64,000 nucleotides of DNA, from contig CAKPYN010000003.1 in the NCBI GenBank assembly GCA_934202965.1, positions 123,348-187,347 on the forward strand, written 5' to 3'. This document shows positions 24,275 through 33,514 of this stretch, piece by piece. The stretch comes from an uncultured Megasphaera sp. Lineage in GTDB: Bacteria; Bacillota; Negativicutes; Veillonellales; Megasphaeraceae. The notes under the pieces were generated by a model, which searched no databases, was not told the origin of the DNA, and saw only the letters and a list, made by a program, of their open reading frames with translations. Every line of letters starts with the position of its first letter. The stretch's first letter is position 1. Made by a program: the position numbers and the translations under genes.

Positions 24275-24502
24275 CTATACGATATCAACTGATACTTTCT
24301 TATTTGCCTTCACAGCCGCAGCCTTGACAACAAGGCGCAGTGCTTTCGCAATCTTTCCTTGTTTGCCAATGACTTTTCCCATATCTTCGGGTGCGACATG
24401 AAGTTCATAGACTTCGAGGCCTTTTTTCTGAATTTTAGTAACTGTAACTGCTTCAGGACGCTTTACAAGCGCTCTGGCAATACATGCAATTAACTCTTCC
24501 AT
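24275..24502 (-). CDS. khpA: KH-domain RNA-binding protein KhpA
   Basis: This 75-residue single KH domain has the GKVIGKQGKIAKALR loop that grips RNA. KhpA (YlqC) works with KhpB/Jag in small-RNA and cell-division control in Firmicutes. I start it at ATG 24502 (EELIACIARALV follows), with a GTGAGG site 9 bp upstream. It follows rpsP by 15 bp. Confidence 0.92.
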   Translation of the reverse strand: MEELIACIARALVKRPEAVTVTKIQKKGLEVYELHVAPEDMGKVIGKQGKIAKALRLVVKAAAVKANKKVSVDIV

Positions 24503-24517
24503 AGGTATCAGCCTCAC

Positions 24518-24787
24518 TTACTTTTTGGATGCTTCAAACTGAGCCATAATGCCAGCTTTTTTGAAAAGGGAGCGAATCGTGTCGGTAGGCTGTGCACCTT
24601 TACCAAGCCATGCTACTGCTGCTTCAGCATCAACAGTCAAACGATCAGCTGCTTCTTTAGCCGGGTCGTACATACCCAATGTAGCAACTGGACGGCCATT
24701 GTTACGAGCGTCACGAGAATCAGCAACGACTACACGATAAACCGGTTTCTTTTTAGCACCTAAACGAGCTAAACGAATTTTAATCAT
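24518..24787 (-). CDS. rpsP: 30S ribosomal protein S16
   Basis: The 89-residue protein starts IKIRLARLGAKKKPVYRVVV, the S16 signature, and includes GMYDP and LFKKAGIM. S16 is an early-assembly protein of the 30S subunit. ATG 24787 follows AGGAGGTGATTTTG. It heads the cluster that continues to trmD and follows ffh by 42 bp. Confidence 0.97.
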   Translation of the reverse strand: MIKIRLARLGAKKKPVYRVVVADSRDARNNGRPVATLGMYDPAKEAADRLTVDAEAAVAWLGKGAQPTDTIRSLFKKAGIMAQFEASKK

Positions 24788-24829
24788 CAAAATCACCTCC
24801 TCTAATTGATATCTACCCATACGGGCCGA

Positions 24830-26182
24830 TTAAAAGGGAAAACGTGGCAAAAAGCCGCGTCGTTTACTTTTTTGTGCTTTCTTTGCTTGTTTCATCATCT
24901 TTTGCATTTCTGTAAATTGTTTAATAAGACGATTTACATCTTGGACGCGAGTACCGCTGCCTTTAGCAATACGGCGCTTACGGCTGTCTTTGATAAGCAT
25001 TTTCGGATTGGCACTGGCCCGTTCTTGTGCTGTCATGGATGTAATAATCGCTTCAATTTGTTTAAACTGCTTACCATCCATATCCACTTTATCCAGTTCT
25101 TTTTTATATTTGCCAATACCTGGAATTAAACTCATCAGGCTTCCCATATTACCCATTTTTTTTATCATGTTGAGCTGTTTGAGAAAATCATTAAAGGTAA
25201 ACGTGCCGCTTTTCATGGATTTTTTCATATCTTCCATGGATTCTTCATCAAAAGCAGCCTGTGCCTTTTCGATGATGGTTTCTACATCTCCCAAATCCAA
25301 GATTCGGGAAGCATATCGATTCGGATGAAATTCTTCCAACCCATCTAATTTTTCACTAACACCAATAAATTTGATGGGCTTACCAGTTACCGCTTTGATA
25401 GATAATGCCGCGCCACCACGGGCATCTCCATCCAGTTTGGTCATAATCATGCCGTCTATTCCCAAGGCCTTATCAAAGGCAGATGCTGCTGTTACCGCAT
25501 CCTGCCCAGTCATAGCATCGACAACCAAGAGAATTTCATGGGGATGAACTTCTTCTTTTATATGAATCAACTCATCCATGAGTGTTTCATTAATATGAAG
25601 ACGACCGGCTGTATCAATAATGACAACATCCCGTAAATGGCTGATTGCATACGGAATTGCATGCTTAGCAATCTGCACAGGATCTTTGCTGCCTTCTTCT
25701 GTATAAACCGGCATGTCTAATTCTTGCCCAAGAACCTGCAATTGTGTAATAGCTGCCGGTCGATATACGTCACCAGCTACCATTAACGGGCTCTTTCCTT
25801 GGCTTTTTAGCTTTTTAGCAAGTTTTGCTGCCGTCGTCGTTTTCCCTGCGCCCTGCAACCCAACAAGCATGATAATCGTTGGTGGTTTTGGTGCAATCGT
25901 AATACGACTTTGCGTACCGCCCAATAATTCCGTTAATTCGTCACGGACGATTTTGATAACTGTCTGGGATGCGTTTAAGCTGCCGAATACTTCTTCACCA
26001 ACAGCTTTTTCTCGTACGCATTTAATAAAATCTTTGGTTACGGCAAAATTCACATCTGCTTCAAGCAATGCGCGCCGCATCTCTTTGAGGGCTTCGCTTA
26101 CATCTTCTTCTGAAAGCTTGCCCTTACCGCGAAGCTTTTTAAAGGCCGCCTGAAATCGTTCAGACAAACTTTCGAATGGCAT
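24830..26182 (-). CDS. ffh: Signal recognition particle GTPase
   Basis: The 450-residue Ffh has the N domain, the G domain with GLQGAGKTTTAAKLAKKL (P loop), DTAGRLHIN and TKLDGDARGG, and a methionine-rich M domain. In the M domain, GSGTRVQDVNRLIKQF is the SRP RNA-binding helix-turn-helix. Ffh binds nascent membrane and secretory proteins and docks with FtsY. It lies 12 bp after ylxM, the usual partner. Confidence 0.98.
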   Translation of the reverse strand: MPFESLSERFQAAFKKLRGKGKLSEEDVSEALKEMRRALLEADVNFAVTKDFIKCVREKAVGEEVFGSLNASQTVIKIVRDELTELLGGTQSRITIAPKPPTIIMLVGLQGAGKTTTAAKLAKKLKSQGKSPLMVAGDVYRPAAITQLQVLGQELDMPVYTEEGSKDPVQIAKHAIPYAISHLRDVVIIDTAGRLHINETLMDELIHIKEEVHPHEILLVVDAMTGQDAVTAASAFDKALGIDGMIMTKLDGDARGGAALSIKAVTGKPIKFIGVSEKLDGLEEFHPNRYASRILDLGDVETIIEKAQAAFDEESMEDMKKSMKSGTFTFNDFLKQLNMIKKMGNMGSLMSLIPGIGKYKKELDKVDMDGKQFKQIEAIITSMTAQERASANPKMLIKDSRKRRIAKGSGTRVQDVNRLIKQFTEMQKMMKQAKKAQKSKRRGFLPRFPF

Positions 26183-26194
26183 AATGAGCCTCCT

Positions 26195-26524
26195 CTATAA
26201 CTCGATAGTACGTAGTATATGTTTTACTTTTTCAACCGCATCCGGACTGCCTGTTTCTAGCAACCGGCCGGCTTGTTCCAGCTGATCCCGCACAACATCA
26301 CTGCGAGCCAAAAGCTGTAGACGCTGTTCATAGTTTTCCAACGAATGGGATGCTCTGCGCAGCATATCATAGGCACCTTGCCGAGAAATCTGTAATTCTT
26401 CACCGATTTCTGATAACGACAAATCCATATCAAAATACATTTCCATGCATCGCCGTTGTCTGTCCGTCAAGAGCGGACCGTATATATCCAAAAGTCGCCC
26501 TTTCCGCATCATATCTTCCAGCAT
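26195..26524 (-). CDS. ylxM: YlxM/p13-family helix-turn-helix protein
   Basis: The 109-residue protein contains LLTDRQRRCMEMYFDMDLSL and SEIGEELQISRQGAYDMLRRA, a sigma-70 region 4-like helix-turn-helix. YlxM is encoded directly upstream of ffh throughout Firmicutes and affects SRP function in some species. I start at ATG 26524 after GGCGGTGATGAG, since the longer frame adds 21 residues unlike the family. Confidence 0.92.
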   Translation of the reverse strand: MLEDMMRKGRLLDIYGPLLTDRQRRCMEMYFDMDLSLSEIGEELQISRQGAYDMLRRASHSLENYEQRLQLLARSDVVRDQLEQAGRLLETGSPDAVEKVKHILRTIEL

Positions 26525-26622
26525 CTCATCACCGCCTTCGTAATCAGCGTACTGTGATAGTATACACAAAACAGGCATCTCTGTCAAGTATTTTTACTTG
26601 TCACGTTAAAAATATTTTTTAA

Positions 26623-26672
26623 CAAAAAAACAACAGCCATATTGCCGAATAAACTAGGCAAAACAGCTGCTG
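26623..26672 (-). terminator. Terminator after thiM
   Basis: On the minus strand an imperfect 17-bp stem (ACAGCAGCTGTTTTGCC with GGCAATATGGCTGTTGT) closes a TAGTTTATTC loop and is followed by a run of seven T. Confidence 0.75.
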
Positions 26673-26680
26673 TATACATA

Positions 26681-27517
26681 TTAAAAGAGTACGTGCATAT
26701 GCTGAAAAATTTGTTCATCCGTCATCACGGAAAACGCATCCAGCAATGCCATATGAAAGGTGCCCATACGAGGACCGGCAATGCGACTCGCTTCTTCACC
26801 GGCTAAACCCATCATAACGGCAGATAGTACAGCGGCCTCCCACGGCATTCGAGATGCGATATATACGCCGGCTAAGGCTCCTAGCATACACCCTGTACCG
26901 GTTAATCGAGCCAGCTGTGCTGTACCATTGGCAACACCGCATGTCCGTGTACCGTCCGTAATGACATCGACAGGACCGCTCATCAGTAATACGGTTCGTT
27001 GTGCCAATGCATAGGTTTGGATTTCTTGAGCGGCTTTCTTAAAATTATCAGCTGTGACTGTATCCGCTTCGCCGGCATCTACACCGACAGCATGCGACGG
27101 CAAACCGCAAATCGCGCGAATTTCCGAACTATTTCCCTTGATAACCTGGGGATGACACGTCGCAATAAACTGCTTCGCAAAATTTCGCCGCAACGTACTG
27201 CATGCTACACCGACCAAATCAATCAAAATCGGAATATTATCCTCATGCGCAGCCTGCCCGGCCAATAGCATGGCTTCCATGCGTTCACTGGAAATATTTC
27301 CCAAATTAACCACTAGCGAATTCGCTGCTTTTCCTACTTCCACGACTTCTTTAGGATGGGATGCCATATTGGGAACACCGCCAACAGCTAGAATAAGATT
27401 AGCACTATCATTCATGGTAATACCGTGCGTAATACAATGAACAAGAGGCCTATTCTCAGTAGTATCATGTCGTAGAACAGCCAGCTGTTGTATTAACTTA
27501 TTGTTTCCGTCTATCAT
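26681..27517 (-). CDS. thiM: Hydroxyethylthiazole kinase
   Basis: The 278-residue ThiM shows PLVHCITHGITMNDSANLIL at the start, VINGNS-like QVIKGNSSEI, and the catalytic NGTAQLARLTGTGCMLGAL with the ribokinase-fold anion hole and Cys. It phosphorylates the thiazole alcohol for thiamine salvage. It overlaps the end of thiW, the matching uptake component, by 20 bp. Both sit behind a riboswitch-like leader. Confidence 0.96.
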   Translation of the reverse strand: MIDGNNKLIQQLAVLRHDTTENRPLVHCITHGITMNDSANLILAVGGVPNMASHPKEVVEVGKAANSLVVNLGNISSERMEAMLLAGQAAHEDNIPILIDLVGVACSTLRRNFAKQFIATCHPQVIKGNSSEIRAICGLPSHAVGVDAGEADTVTADNFKKAAQEIQTYALAQRTVLLMSGPVDVITDGTRTCGVANGTAQLARLTGTGCMLGALAGVYIASRMPWEAAVLSAVMMGLAGEEASRIAGPRMGTFHMALLDAFSVMTDEQIFQHMHVLF

Positions 27518-28031
27518 ATATATTTACCCCTAATTTTTGTTGAAATTCACGCAGTGTGCCGTTACGAGACAAAGCCATAAGCAGACAAAAAGCGATAGAG
27601 CCGCCAATCAACGTACCACTGATAAACATAGGGACATAATACATCCAAGACAAACCGGTACGACCATAAAAAATTTCCATGACCGGATAGGAAACGATAG
27701 CCCCAATAATCCCGGTTCCAATGACTTCACCAATAACAGCAGCAATCAATCGGCCCTTGGATACCCGATACAATAATCCAGACAACGTTGCCCCAAATAC
27801 CGCTCCCGTCAAAGCCAACGGCGGAATCCCCATCATGGTCATACGAATAATCCCAATCAGCGTAGCACAAAGCAAGGCATACCAAGGCCCCATCAAAACA
27901 GCACATGTAATATTAATTAAATGCGCCATTGGGCACATGCCTTCAATTCGCAAAATCGGGGAAATAACAACGCCTAATCCCACTAACATTGCCAATAATA
28001 CTAACCGTAGTACTTTTTTATCCTTTTCCAT
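27498..28031 (-). CDS. thiW: Thiazole-specific ECF transporter S component ThiW
   Basis: The 177-residue membrane protein has five to six hydrophobic helices. It includes the segments MLVGLGVVISPILRIEGMCPMAHLIN and GPWYALLCATLIGIIRM, which match the ThiW substrate-binding component of energy-coupling-factor transporters. It is expected to import hydroxyethylthiazole for ThiM. The energising EcfA/EcfT units are not in this window. The ATG follows the leader terminator directly, with its GGGAG ribosome site inside the terminator stem-loop. Confidence 0.93.
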   Translation of the reverse strand: MEKDKKVLRLVLLAMLVGLGVVISPILRIEGMCPMAHLINITCAVLMGPWYALLCATLIGIIRMTMMGIPPLALTGAVFGATLSGLLYRVSKGRLIAAVIGEVIGTGIIGAIVSYPVMEIFYGRTGLSWMYYVPMFISGTLIGGSIAFCLLMALSRNGTLREFQQKLGVNIYDRRKQ

Positions 28032-28094
28032 AAAAAAACTTCACTCCCTCTGTATGGCGGCACTACCTGCCTATGCACAGCGGTCGTGAAGTTT
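28032..28094 (-). terminator. Leader terminator masking the thiW ribosome site
   Basis: AAACTTCAC (28086-28094) pairs with GTGAAGTTT (28036-28044), followed by T residues up to the thiW ATG. The large loop contains further pairing and the GGGAG ribosome site, so the same structure could control both termination and initiation. Confidence 0.8.
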
Positions 28095-28118
28095 ATCGTA
28101 TCATTACCATATTCATTA

Positions 28119-28213
28119 TACATAGCGACCGGATAACAGATAGTTTCCACCTAATAACGGTCGATACTCACTAGTATCCTCTCAACTTGAAACACAAGCT
28201 CCCTCGCTATGTA
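28119..28213 (-). ncRNA. Candidate thiamine (TPP-like) riboswitch with an atypical second arm
   Basis: A perfect 10-bp P1 (TACATAGCGA / TCGCTATGTA) closes the structure. The first arm matches the THI box: GGGAGCTTG..CAAGTTGAGAGG carries the UGAGA pyrimidine-binding bulge, followed by a small GATAC/GTATC hairpin and GACC. The second arm, which should read like CUGAUCUGG..UAAUxCCAGCG and binds pyrophosphate, is replaced by an ACCG..CGGT hairpin with GGTGG-AAA-CTATC. Location before thiW-thiM and the downstream terminator support a ligand-controlled leader, but it is not a standard TPP aptamer. Confidence 0.6.
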
Positions 28214-28252
28214 CCAAACAGATTCAGGGCGCTCCCCCTCAATCCAAGATTT

Positions 28253-28280
28253 AGTATATCAAACTTTTCTAAGATGTCAA
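28253..28280 (-). promoter_or_regulatory. Promoter of the thiW-thiM leader
   Basis: TTGACA (28275-28280), a 16-bp spacer and TATACT (28253-28258) with an upstream TGA extended element. Transcription would start near 28246, giving a 215-nt leader. Confidence 0.85.
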
Positions 28281-28342
28281 TTCTATTTTATTCATGCGTT
28301 CATAGCAAATATGTATATTCTGTCTTTCCCTGTATGTATAGG

Positions 28343-28387
28343 AAAAACTCTCTTTTTAGGCACATCCGTCCAAAGAGAGTTTTTTCT
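28343..28387. terminator. Terminator after the alanine/sodium symporter gene
   Basis: AAAAACTCTCTTT pairs perfectly with AAAGAGAGTTTTT across a 16-nt loop, with T-runs on both strands. Confidence 0.9.
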
Positions 28388-28396
28388 ATATACATC

Positions 28397-29800
28397 TTAT
28401 TTCCAATATTCTACATCTTCGTCGCGCAGTCCAATAGAAGCTGCTTTGAAAACCGGGTTCTTTCCCGCTGCTTTTTGTTCTTGGTAATCGTTTAATACGC
28501 CAACGGCTACCTTGCTCAGCATCAAGCAAGCCGGAATGTTGATCAGGCACATGAGGGCCATCAAAATATCTGCAATGTCCCAAACAGCCGCCATCGACAT
28601 ACCTGCACCTACAAAAACAGCCAACACGCATAAAATGCGGAATACAACCATAAATGCTTTCGTTGGAGTCCCTTTATGAATAAAGGCAATACAATTATCT
28701 ACATAGTACAAATTACCAATCAGCGTAGAAAAGGCAAAAAGTACCATGCAAATAGTAATCAGCGTAGGGCCAAATTCTCCATATACAGATATTGCAGCCT
28801 GCTGTACATATACTGCACCGGCAACTTCTTTCGTAATCGGAACACCTGAACAAAGGCCAAAGAATGCTGTTGCACTGCAGACCAATAAGGTATCAATAAA
28901 AACAGAGAGCATTTGTACTAATCCCTGTTTTGCCGGATGGCTGACATCAGCAGCAGCGGCTGCGTTTGGTGCAGACCCAATCCCTGCTTCATTGGAATAT
29001 AATCCGCGTTTGATACCATAAATCATGCAAGAGCCTGATACACCACCCAAAATAGACTGAAAATCAAAGGCATCTGCAAAAATCATAGAAAATACATGCG
29101 GAAGCATTGGCAGGTGAAACAAAATTACAATAACGGCTGCTAAAATATACACAGCTCCCATAATCGGTACCAACCAAGACGTAATTTTAATAATACGATG
29201 TCCGCCGCCAAAAATACAATAACCGACAAGAATTGCCAAAACAGCACCCAGCAGCCATGGAGTCGTATCTGGATGATAAAAACTATATACAGAAAAGGTA
29301 GACTGCAAATTAAAGGAGGCCAGCATATTAAAACCACCGGCATATGTTAAAATCAAACATACCGCAAAAATAACGCCTAATGTTCGGTTTTTCATTGCTG
29401 TTTCAATATAGTATGCCGGACCACCATAACTGTGTCCCAATGCGTTGCGGCGTTTATATACTTGAGCCAGCGTACTTTCAATAAACGCACTGGCACCGCC
29501 AATAATTGCCAACAGCCACATCCAAAATACCGAACCTGGGCCGCCTAAACAAACAGCTGTCGAAACACCAATAATATTGCCAGTTCCTACACGGGATGCC
29601 GTAGATACCATCAATGCCTGGAAAGAAGAAACTGCTCCTGCTGTAGCCGGTTTTTCCATGACAACACGAATGCTTTCAGCAAACATCCGCAGCTGCACAC
29701 ACCGCGTTTTCCATGAAAAGAATAAACCAGCCGCAATTAAAACAATAATTAAAATGGGATAATACAGAATACCGTCTAAATAATCGAGAATCGGCATCAT
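28397..29800 (-). CDS. Alanine (or glycine):sodium symporter, AGCS family
   Basis: The 467-residue integral membrane protein has about ten hydrophobic helices. AGCS hallmarks include ALMVSTASRVGTGNIIGVS, GSVFWMWLLAIIGGASAF, YGGPAYYIE and SNEAGIGSAPNAAAAA. It imports alanine or glycine with sodium at the cytoplasmic membrane. It is a single gene with its own promoter and terminators. No glycine riboswitch, often found before such genes, is visible in the upstream 190 bp. Confidence 0.95.
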   Translation of the reverse strand: MMPILDYLDGILYYPILIIVLIAAGLFFSWKTRCVQLRMFAESIRVVMEKPATAGAVSSFQALMVSTASRVGTGNIIGVSTAVCLGGPGSVFWMWLLAIIGGASAFIESTLAQVYKRRNALGHSYGGPAYYIETAMKNRTLGVIFAVCLILTYAGGFNMLASFNLQSTFSVYSFYHPDTTPWLLGAVLAILVGYCIFGGGHRIIKITSWLVPIMGAVYILAAVIVILFHLPMLPHVFSMIFADAFDFQSILGGVSGSCMIYGIKRGLYSNEAGIGSAPNAAAAADVSHPAKQGLVQMLSVFIDTLLVCSATAFFGLCSGVPITKEVAGAVYVQQAAISVYGEFGPTLITICMVLFAFSTLIGNLYYVDNCIAFIHKGTPTKAFMVVFRILCVLAVFVGAGMSMAAVWDIADILMALMCLINIPACLMLSKVAVGVLNDYQEQKAAGKNPVFKAASIGLRDEDVEYWK

Positions 29801-29855
29801 CAGGTCAACACATCCTTCCCCAAAATAAAAAATAATTATACAATATATATTATTT

Positions 29856-29885
29856 ATATTACTTCTTTTGTTTAGTCTCTGTCAA
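29856..29885 (-). promoter_or_regulatory. Promoter of the AGCS symporter gene
   Basis: TTGACA (29880-29885), an 18-bp spacer and TAATAT (29856-29861) on the minus strand. A second TATAAT at 29835-29840 lacks a clear -35. Confidence 0.65.
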
Positions 29886-29944
29886 TCATTCTGTACATCT
29901 CATCTATATATTGCATGCATATTCTTGATTACAAAAAACAAAAA

Positions 29945-29976
29945 CGTACGTATAGACATATCTATGCGTACGTTTT
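29945..29976 (-). terminator. Terminator of the ctsR-clpC operon
   Basis: AAACGTACG..ATAGA pairs with TCTAT..CGTACGTTT around a short loop and is followed on the minus strand by TTTGTTTTTTG, 15 bp after the clpC stop. Confidence 0.9.
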
Positions 29977-29990
29977 GCATATATATGTCA

Positions 29991-32426
29991 TTATGATTCT
30001 GTTGAAAAAACCAAATCTTTCTGATTAAGGCTATCCATCCTCAGCGTACATCCCGATTGAAGTGTTCCGCCTAACAGCATCTCGGAAATCGGGTCTTCTA
30101 CCAGCTTTTGAATAGCCCGTTTAAGCGGTCTGGCACCATATGCAAAATCCGCTCCTTCCTTAATCAGTACAGCATCTGCCCGTTCTGTCCAGCTCATCCT
30201 TACCCCTTTATCTTCCAATCGTTTTGTCAAATCACGCAGTAAAATAGCTACAATCTGACGCAGGTCATCTTCTTCCAGTGGCTTAAACACTTGGATTTCA
30301 TCAATACGATTCAGAAATTCCGGACGGAAAAATCGTTTGACATCCTGTAAAATATCTTTTTTTGCTTTACTAAACTGCTGTTGCTTTGTTGTTTTTTCAT
30401 CAACTGCTGCCGCAAATCCCATTACCGATGTCGATGGTTTTAAATGTTGAGCACCTAAATTACTCGTCATAATAATGACCGTATTTCGAAAATCTACAGT
30501 TCTGCCCTTAGAATCTGTCAACCGGCCTTCATCTAGCACCTGTAATAATAAATTGAAAAAATCACTGTTTGCTTTTTCTACTTCGTCAAACAAAATAACA
30601 CTATACGGATTCCTTCTGACTTTATCTGTCAATTCGCCGCCTTCTTCATAACCAACATAACCGGGAGGTGCCCCAATCAAACGGGATACACTATATTTTT
30701 CCATAAATTCGCTCATATCAATCCGAATGAGAGAATCTTTACTGCCAAACAATTGTGCCGCTAAGGTTCTTGCCAATTCTGTTTTTCCTACACCACTAGG
30801 ACCGAGGAATAAAAAGGAACCAATCGGGCGATTCATATCTTTTAACCCTGCTCTAGCTCGGCGAATTGCACGGGCAACAGCTTGTACTGCTTCATGTTGA
30901 CTAATAACTCGTTTATGCAATTCTTCTTCTAAATGCAGCAACCGTTGTGATTCCGTTATCGTCATCTGTTGTACAGGAATCCCTGTCCACATCGAAACAA
31001 CGTCTGCCATATCTTGAGCTGTCACAACTAATTGATTATCATAGTAAAAAGCATTCTTTTTTTTCAAATCGGAAAGCGTATCCGCAATCTCTTTTCCTTT
31101 ATCGCGCAATATGGCACACCGTTCAAAGTCTTCATTCGCCAGCGATGCTTCCTTTTCTTTTTGAATATCGGCCAGCTTCGTTTCCAATTCTTTCACTTCG
31201 CGTGAAGGTATCAACGCATTCATACGCACTTTTGCAGCAGCCTCATCCATGACATCAATCGCCTTATCCGGTAAATATCGATCCGAAACATAACGAGAAG
31301 ATAAGGTAACGGCTGCATGAATGGCTTCATCTGTAATACGTGCATTATGATAGGCTTCATATCGATCGCGCAGACCAAGTAAAATCGCTTCGGCATCTTC
31401 TTTTGTCGGTTCTTCGACTAAAACAGTTTGAAACCGACGAGCTAACGCCGCATCTTTTTCTACATGTTTTTTATATTCATCCAATGTCGTCGCACCAATA
31501 CACTGTAGTTCTCCGCGAGCTAAAGCGGGTTTCAAAATGTTTGCCGCATCCATACTACCTTCTACAGAGCCGGCTCCAATAAGCTGATGAATTTCATCAA
31601 TAAATAAAATCAACGAATCATCATGACGAATCATATCCAATATTTTTTGAAGCCGTTCTTCAAATTCGCCCCGGTACTTCGTGCCAGCAACAATACTGGT
31701 CAAATCCAATGAAAAAATATGCTTATCTTTTAAGATAGGCGGTACTGTATTCGCCACAATCCGCTGTGCCAATCCTTCAGCAATAGCGGTTTTACCTACA
31801 CCTGGGTCACCGAGCAGTATCGGATTGTTTTTAGTACGTCGGCAAAGAATTTGGATGACTCGGCTGATTTCTTTTTCTCGGCCAATCACAGGATCGATGA
31901 CGCCTTTTTTTGCCAGTTCATTCAAATCACGGCCAAAGTTTTCTAAAGAAATCGGTTTCGCATTCGTTCCGTCTTCGGCATCTTCTACCTGCATGACACC
32001 GACTGCATTCAGCAAATCTGCTTCTATACTGCTGATAGTAATATCCATACTTTCCAAAATACGGACAGCCATACAGTTCGTTTCTTTTAACAATCCAAAC
32101 AGCAATTCTTCTGTACCTACATACGTTTGTCCTAATTCATTCGCTTGATAAACAGCCCATTCAATCGTCTTTTTAGTCCGTGGGGTTAAAGACAGGGCAT
32201 CATCCGTTGTTTCTTTACCTACATCTATCAGCGTTTCAATGGCTCGGTATACATTCCCCACGGTAACGCCCCATTGAGCCAATATCTGTCCGGCTATGCT
32301 ATTTTTGCTGTGCGCCAAACCCAGTAAAATATGCTCTGTGCCTATATAGGTATGGTGAAACTTTTTAGCTGCATCATGGGCATATTGTATTACGTTCTTA
32401 GCCTCATTGGTAAATCGATTATTCAT
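29991..32426 (-). CDS. clpC: ATP-dependent Clp protease ATP-binding subunit ClpC
   Basis: This 811-residue AAA+ unfoldase has the double Clp-N repeat (FTNEAKNVIQYAHDAAKKF). AAA1 has GDPGVGKTAIAEGLA. The middle domain contains the UVR-like KEASLANEDFERCAILRDKG, and AAA2 has GPSGVGKTELARTLA. It feeds proteins to ClpP; McsB-made phospho-arginine marks are its recognition signal. I start it at ATG 32426, 5 bp after the mcsB stop, with AGGG upstream. Confidence 0.97.
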   Translation of the reverse strand: MNNRFTNEAKNVIQYAHDAAKKFHHTYIGTEHILLGLAHSKNSIAGQILAQWGVTVGNVYRAIETLIDVGKETTDDALSLTPRTKKTIEWAVYQANELGQTYVGTEELLFGLLKETNCMAVRILESMDITISSIEADLLNAVGVMQVEDAEDGTNAKPISLENFGRDLNELAKKGVIDPVIGREKEISRVIQILCRRTKNNPILLGDPGVGKTAIAEGLAQRIVANTVPPILKDKHIFSLDLTSIVAGTKYRGEFEERLQKILDMIRHDDSLILFIDEIHQLIGAGSVEGSMDAANILKPALARGELQCIGATTLDEYKKHVEKDAALARRFQTVLVEEPTKEDAEAILLGLRDRYEAYHNARITDEAIHAAVTLSSRYVSDRYLPDKAIDVMDEAAAKVRMNALIPSREVKELETKLADIQKEKEASLANEDFERCAILRDKGKEIADTLSDLKKKNAFYYDNQLVVTAQDMADVVSMWTGIPVQQMTITESQRLLHLEEELHKRVISQHEAVQAVARAIRRARAGLKDMNRPIGSFLFLGPSGVGKTELARTLAAQLFGSKDSLIRIDMSEFMEKYSVSRLIGAPPGYVGYEEGGELTDKVRRNPYSVILFDEVEKANSDFFNLLLQVLDEGRLTDSKGRTVDFRNTVIIMTSNLGAQHLKPSTSVMGFAAAVDEKTTKQQQFSKAKKDILQDVKRFFRPEFLNRIDEIQVFKPLEEDDLRQIVAILLRDLTKRLEDKGVRMSWTERADAVLIKEGADFAYGARPLKRAIQKLVEDPISEMLLGGTLQSGCTLRMDSLNQKDLVFSTES

Positions 32427-32431
32427 ATGTA

Positions 32432-33511
32432 TCACATCCCTACGCATACAGGCTTTGCGTAATCGTTCAATACGCGTTGTATCATGACGGCTCGCTGCCT
32501 GTTTAATTCCTGTTCTGTAAGTTCTTTTTCTTGAAAAAATTGTAAAAATGCTGGTGTAATACTCGTCGTTAACGCGTCGTAAACCTGCAGTTCATAGTCT
32601 GCTTCCTGTTGTATTACAGCTAAACGCAATTCACCGGCTAAACGCAAGGCTTCTTCTTCTCCCATGAGATAGGCATGCGTTAATATACCTTCTGCCCGAT
32701 GAAATGTATCTTTCAGCATATCTTCTTGTCGTTGCTGCAAAAGGCTTCGACAAGCTTGCTCTTCTTTGACAACTTGCCGAACAATGTTATCTAACTGTTT
32801 CAGTACGTCTTCTTCTTTAACGCCCAATGTCACTTGGTTGGCAATCTGAAACACACTACCAATCGGTTCGTTACGATCTCCGTACACCCCGCAAACCGTA
32901 AAGCCAAACTGTATAATTCCCTGAACAATGCGATGTATTCTTTTCATGGAAACTAAAGCAGGCACATGCAGCGTAACGCCGGCAATCAATCCCGTTCCTG
33001 TCAAAAATGGGCTGGATGTTAAATAGCCAAATTCATCATGAAATGCCATATTTAATTGACTTTCCAAGGTGTCATCTATTTGACTTGCATCTTCCCATAC
33101 GCGTTCTAAGTTTAGACCGGAAGTCACAGTCTGAATACAAAAGTGAGCTGTTTCATTGATCATAATCGATACGGCCCCGTCATCACGAACCATCAGCGCG
33201 CGATAGATTGGATTGGCAATACATGCTGCCGAGGCCATATGTCTAGCAACAAGTAATTCTCGCTCTTTTGAATCGATATTCGCCAACGAAATATAGCTGT
33301 ATGTACCATGTCCCAACACATCCAGCGCTGCCAAACGAGATTTTCCAATCTGGCATACTGCTGCCAACTCGTTCTCTGACGCACGAAACGGAAATACATA
33401 TTCTTTAAGATTGCGTACTAGACGAATTCGGCTGTCCAATACGACATCTGCACAAGGTCCCAGTTCCTGCTGCCAAGGGCTAAGCGGAGATTTCATCCAC
33501 GTAATTGGCAT
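32432..33511 (-). CDS. mcsB: Protein-arginine kinase McsB
   Basis: The 359-residue McsB has the guanido-kinase-type catalytic domain: VVLDSRIRLVRNLKEYVFPF, the nucleotide-binding arginines, TSGLNLERVWEDASQIDDTL, and FGYLTSSPFLTGTGL at the CPTNLGT-equivalent loop. It phosphorylates arginine on damaged proteins and on CtsR, marking them for ClpCP. It is encoded 3 bp after mcsA, its activator. Confidence 0.96.
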   Translation of the reverse strand: MPITWMKSPLSPWQQELGPCADVVLDSRIRLVRNLKEYVFPFRASENELAAVCQIGKSRLAALDVLGHGTYSYISLANIDSKERELLVARHMASAACIANPIYRALMVRDDGAVSIMINETAHFCIQTVTSGLNLERVWEDASQIDDTLESQLNMAFHDEFGYLTSSPFLTGTGLIAGVTLHVPALVSMKRIHRIVQGIIQFGFTVCGVYGDRNEPIGSVFQIANQVTLGVKEEDVLKQLDNIVRQVVKEEQACRSLLQQRQEDMLKDTFHRAEGILTHAYLMGEEEALRLAGELRLAVIQQEADYELQVYDALTTSITPAFLQFFQEKELTEQELNRQRAVMIQRVLNDYAKPVCVGM

Positions 33512-33514
33512 AGA

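Noticed and set aside
29801..29990. Glycine riboswitch before the AGCS symporter
   Set aside because: The leader is A+T-rich with no tandem aptamer or conserved glycine-riboswitch core.
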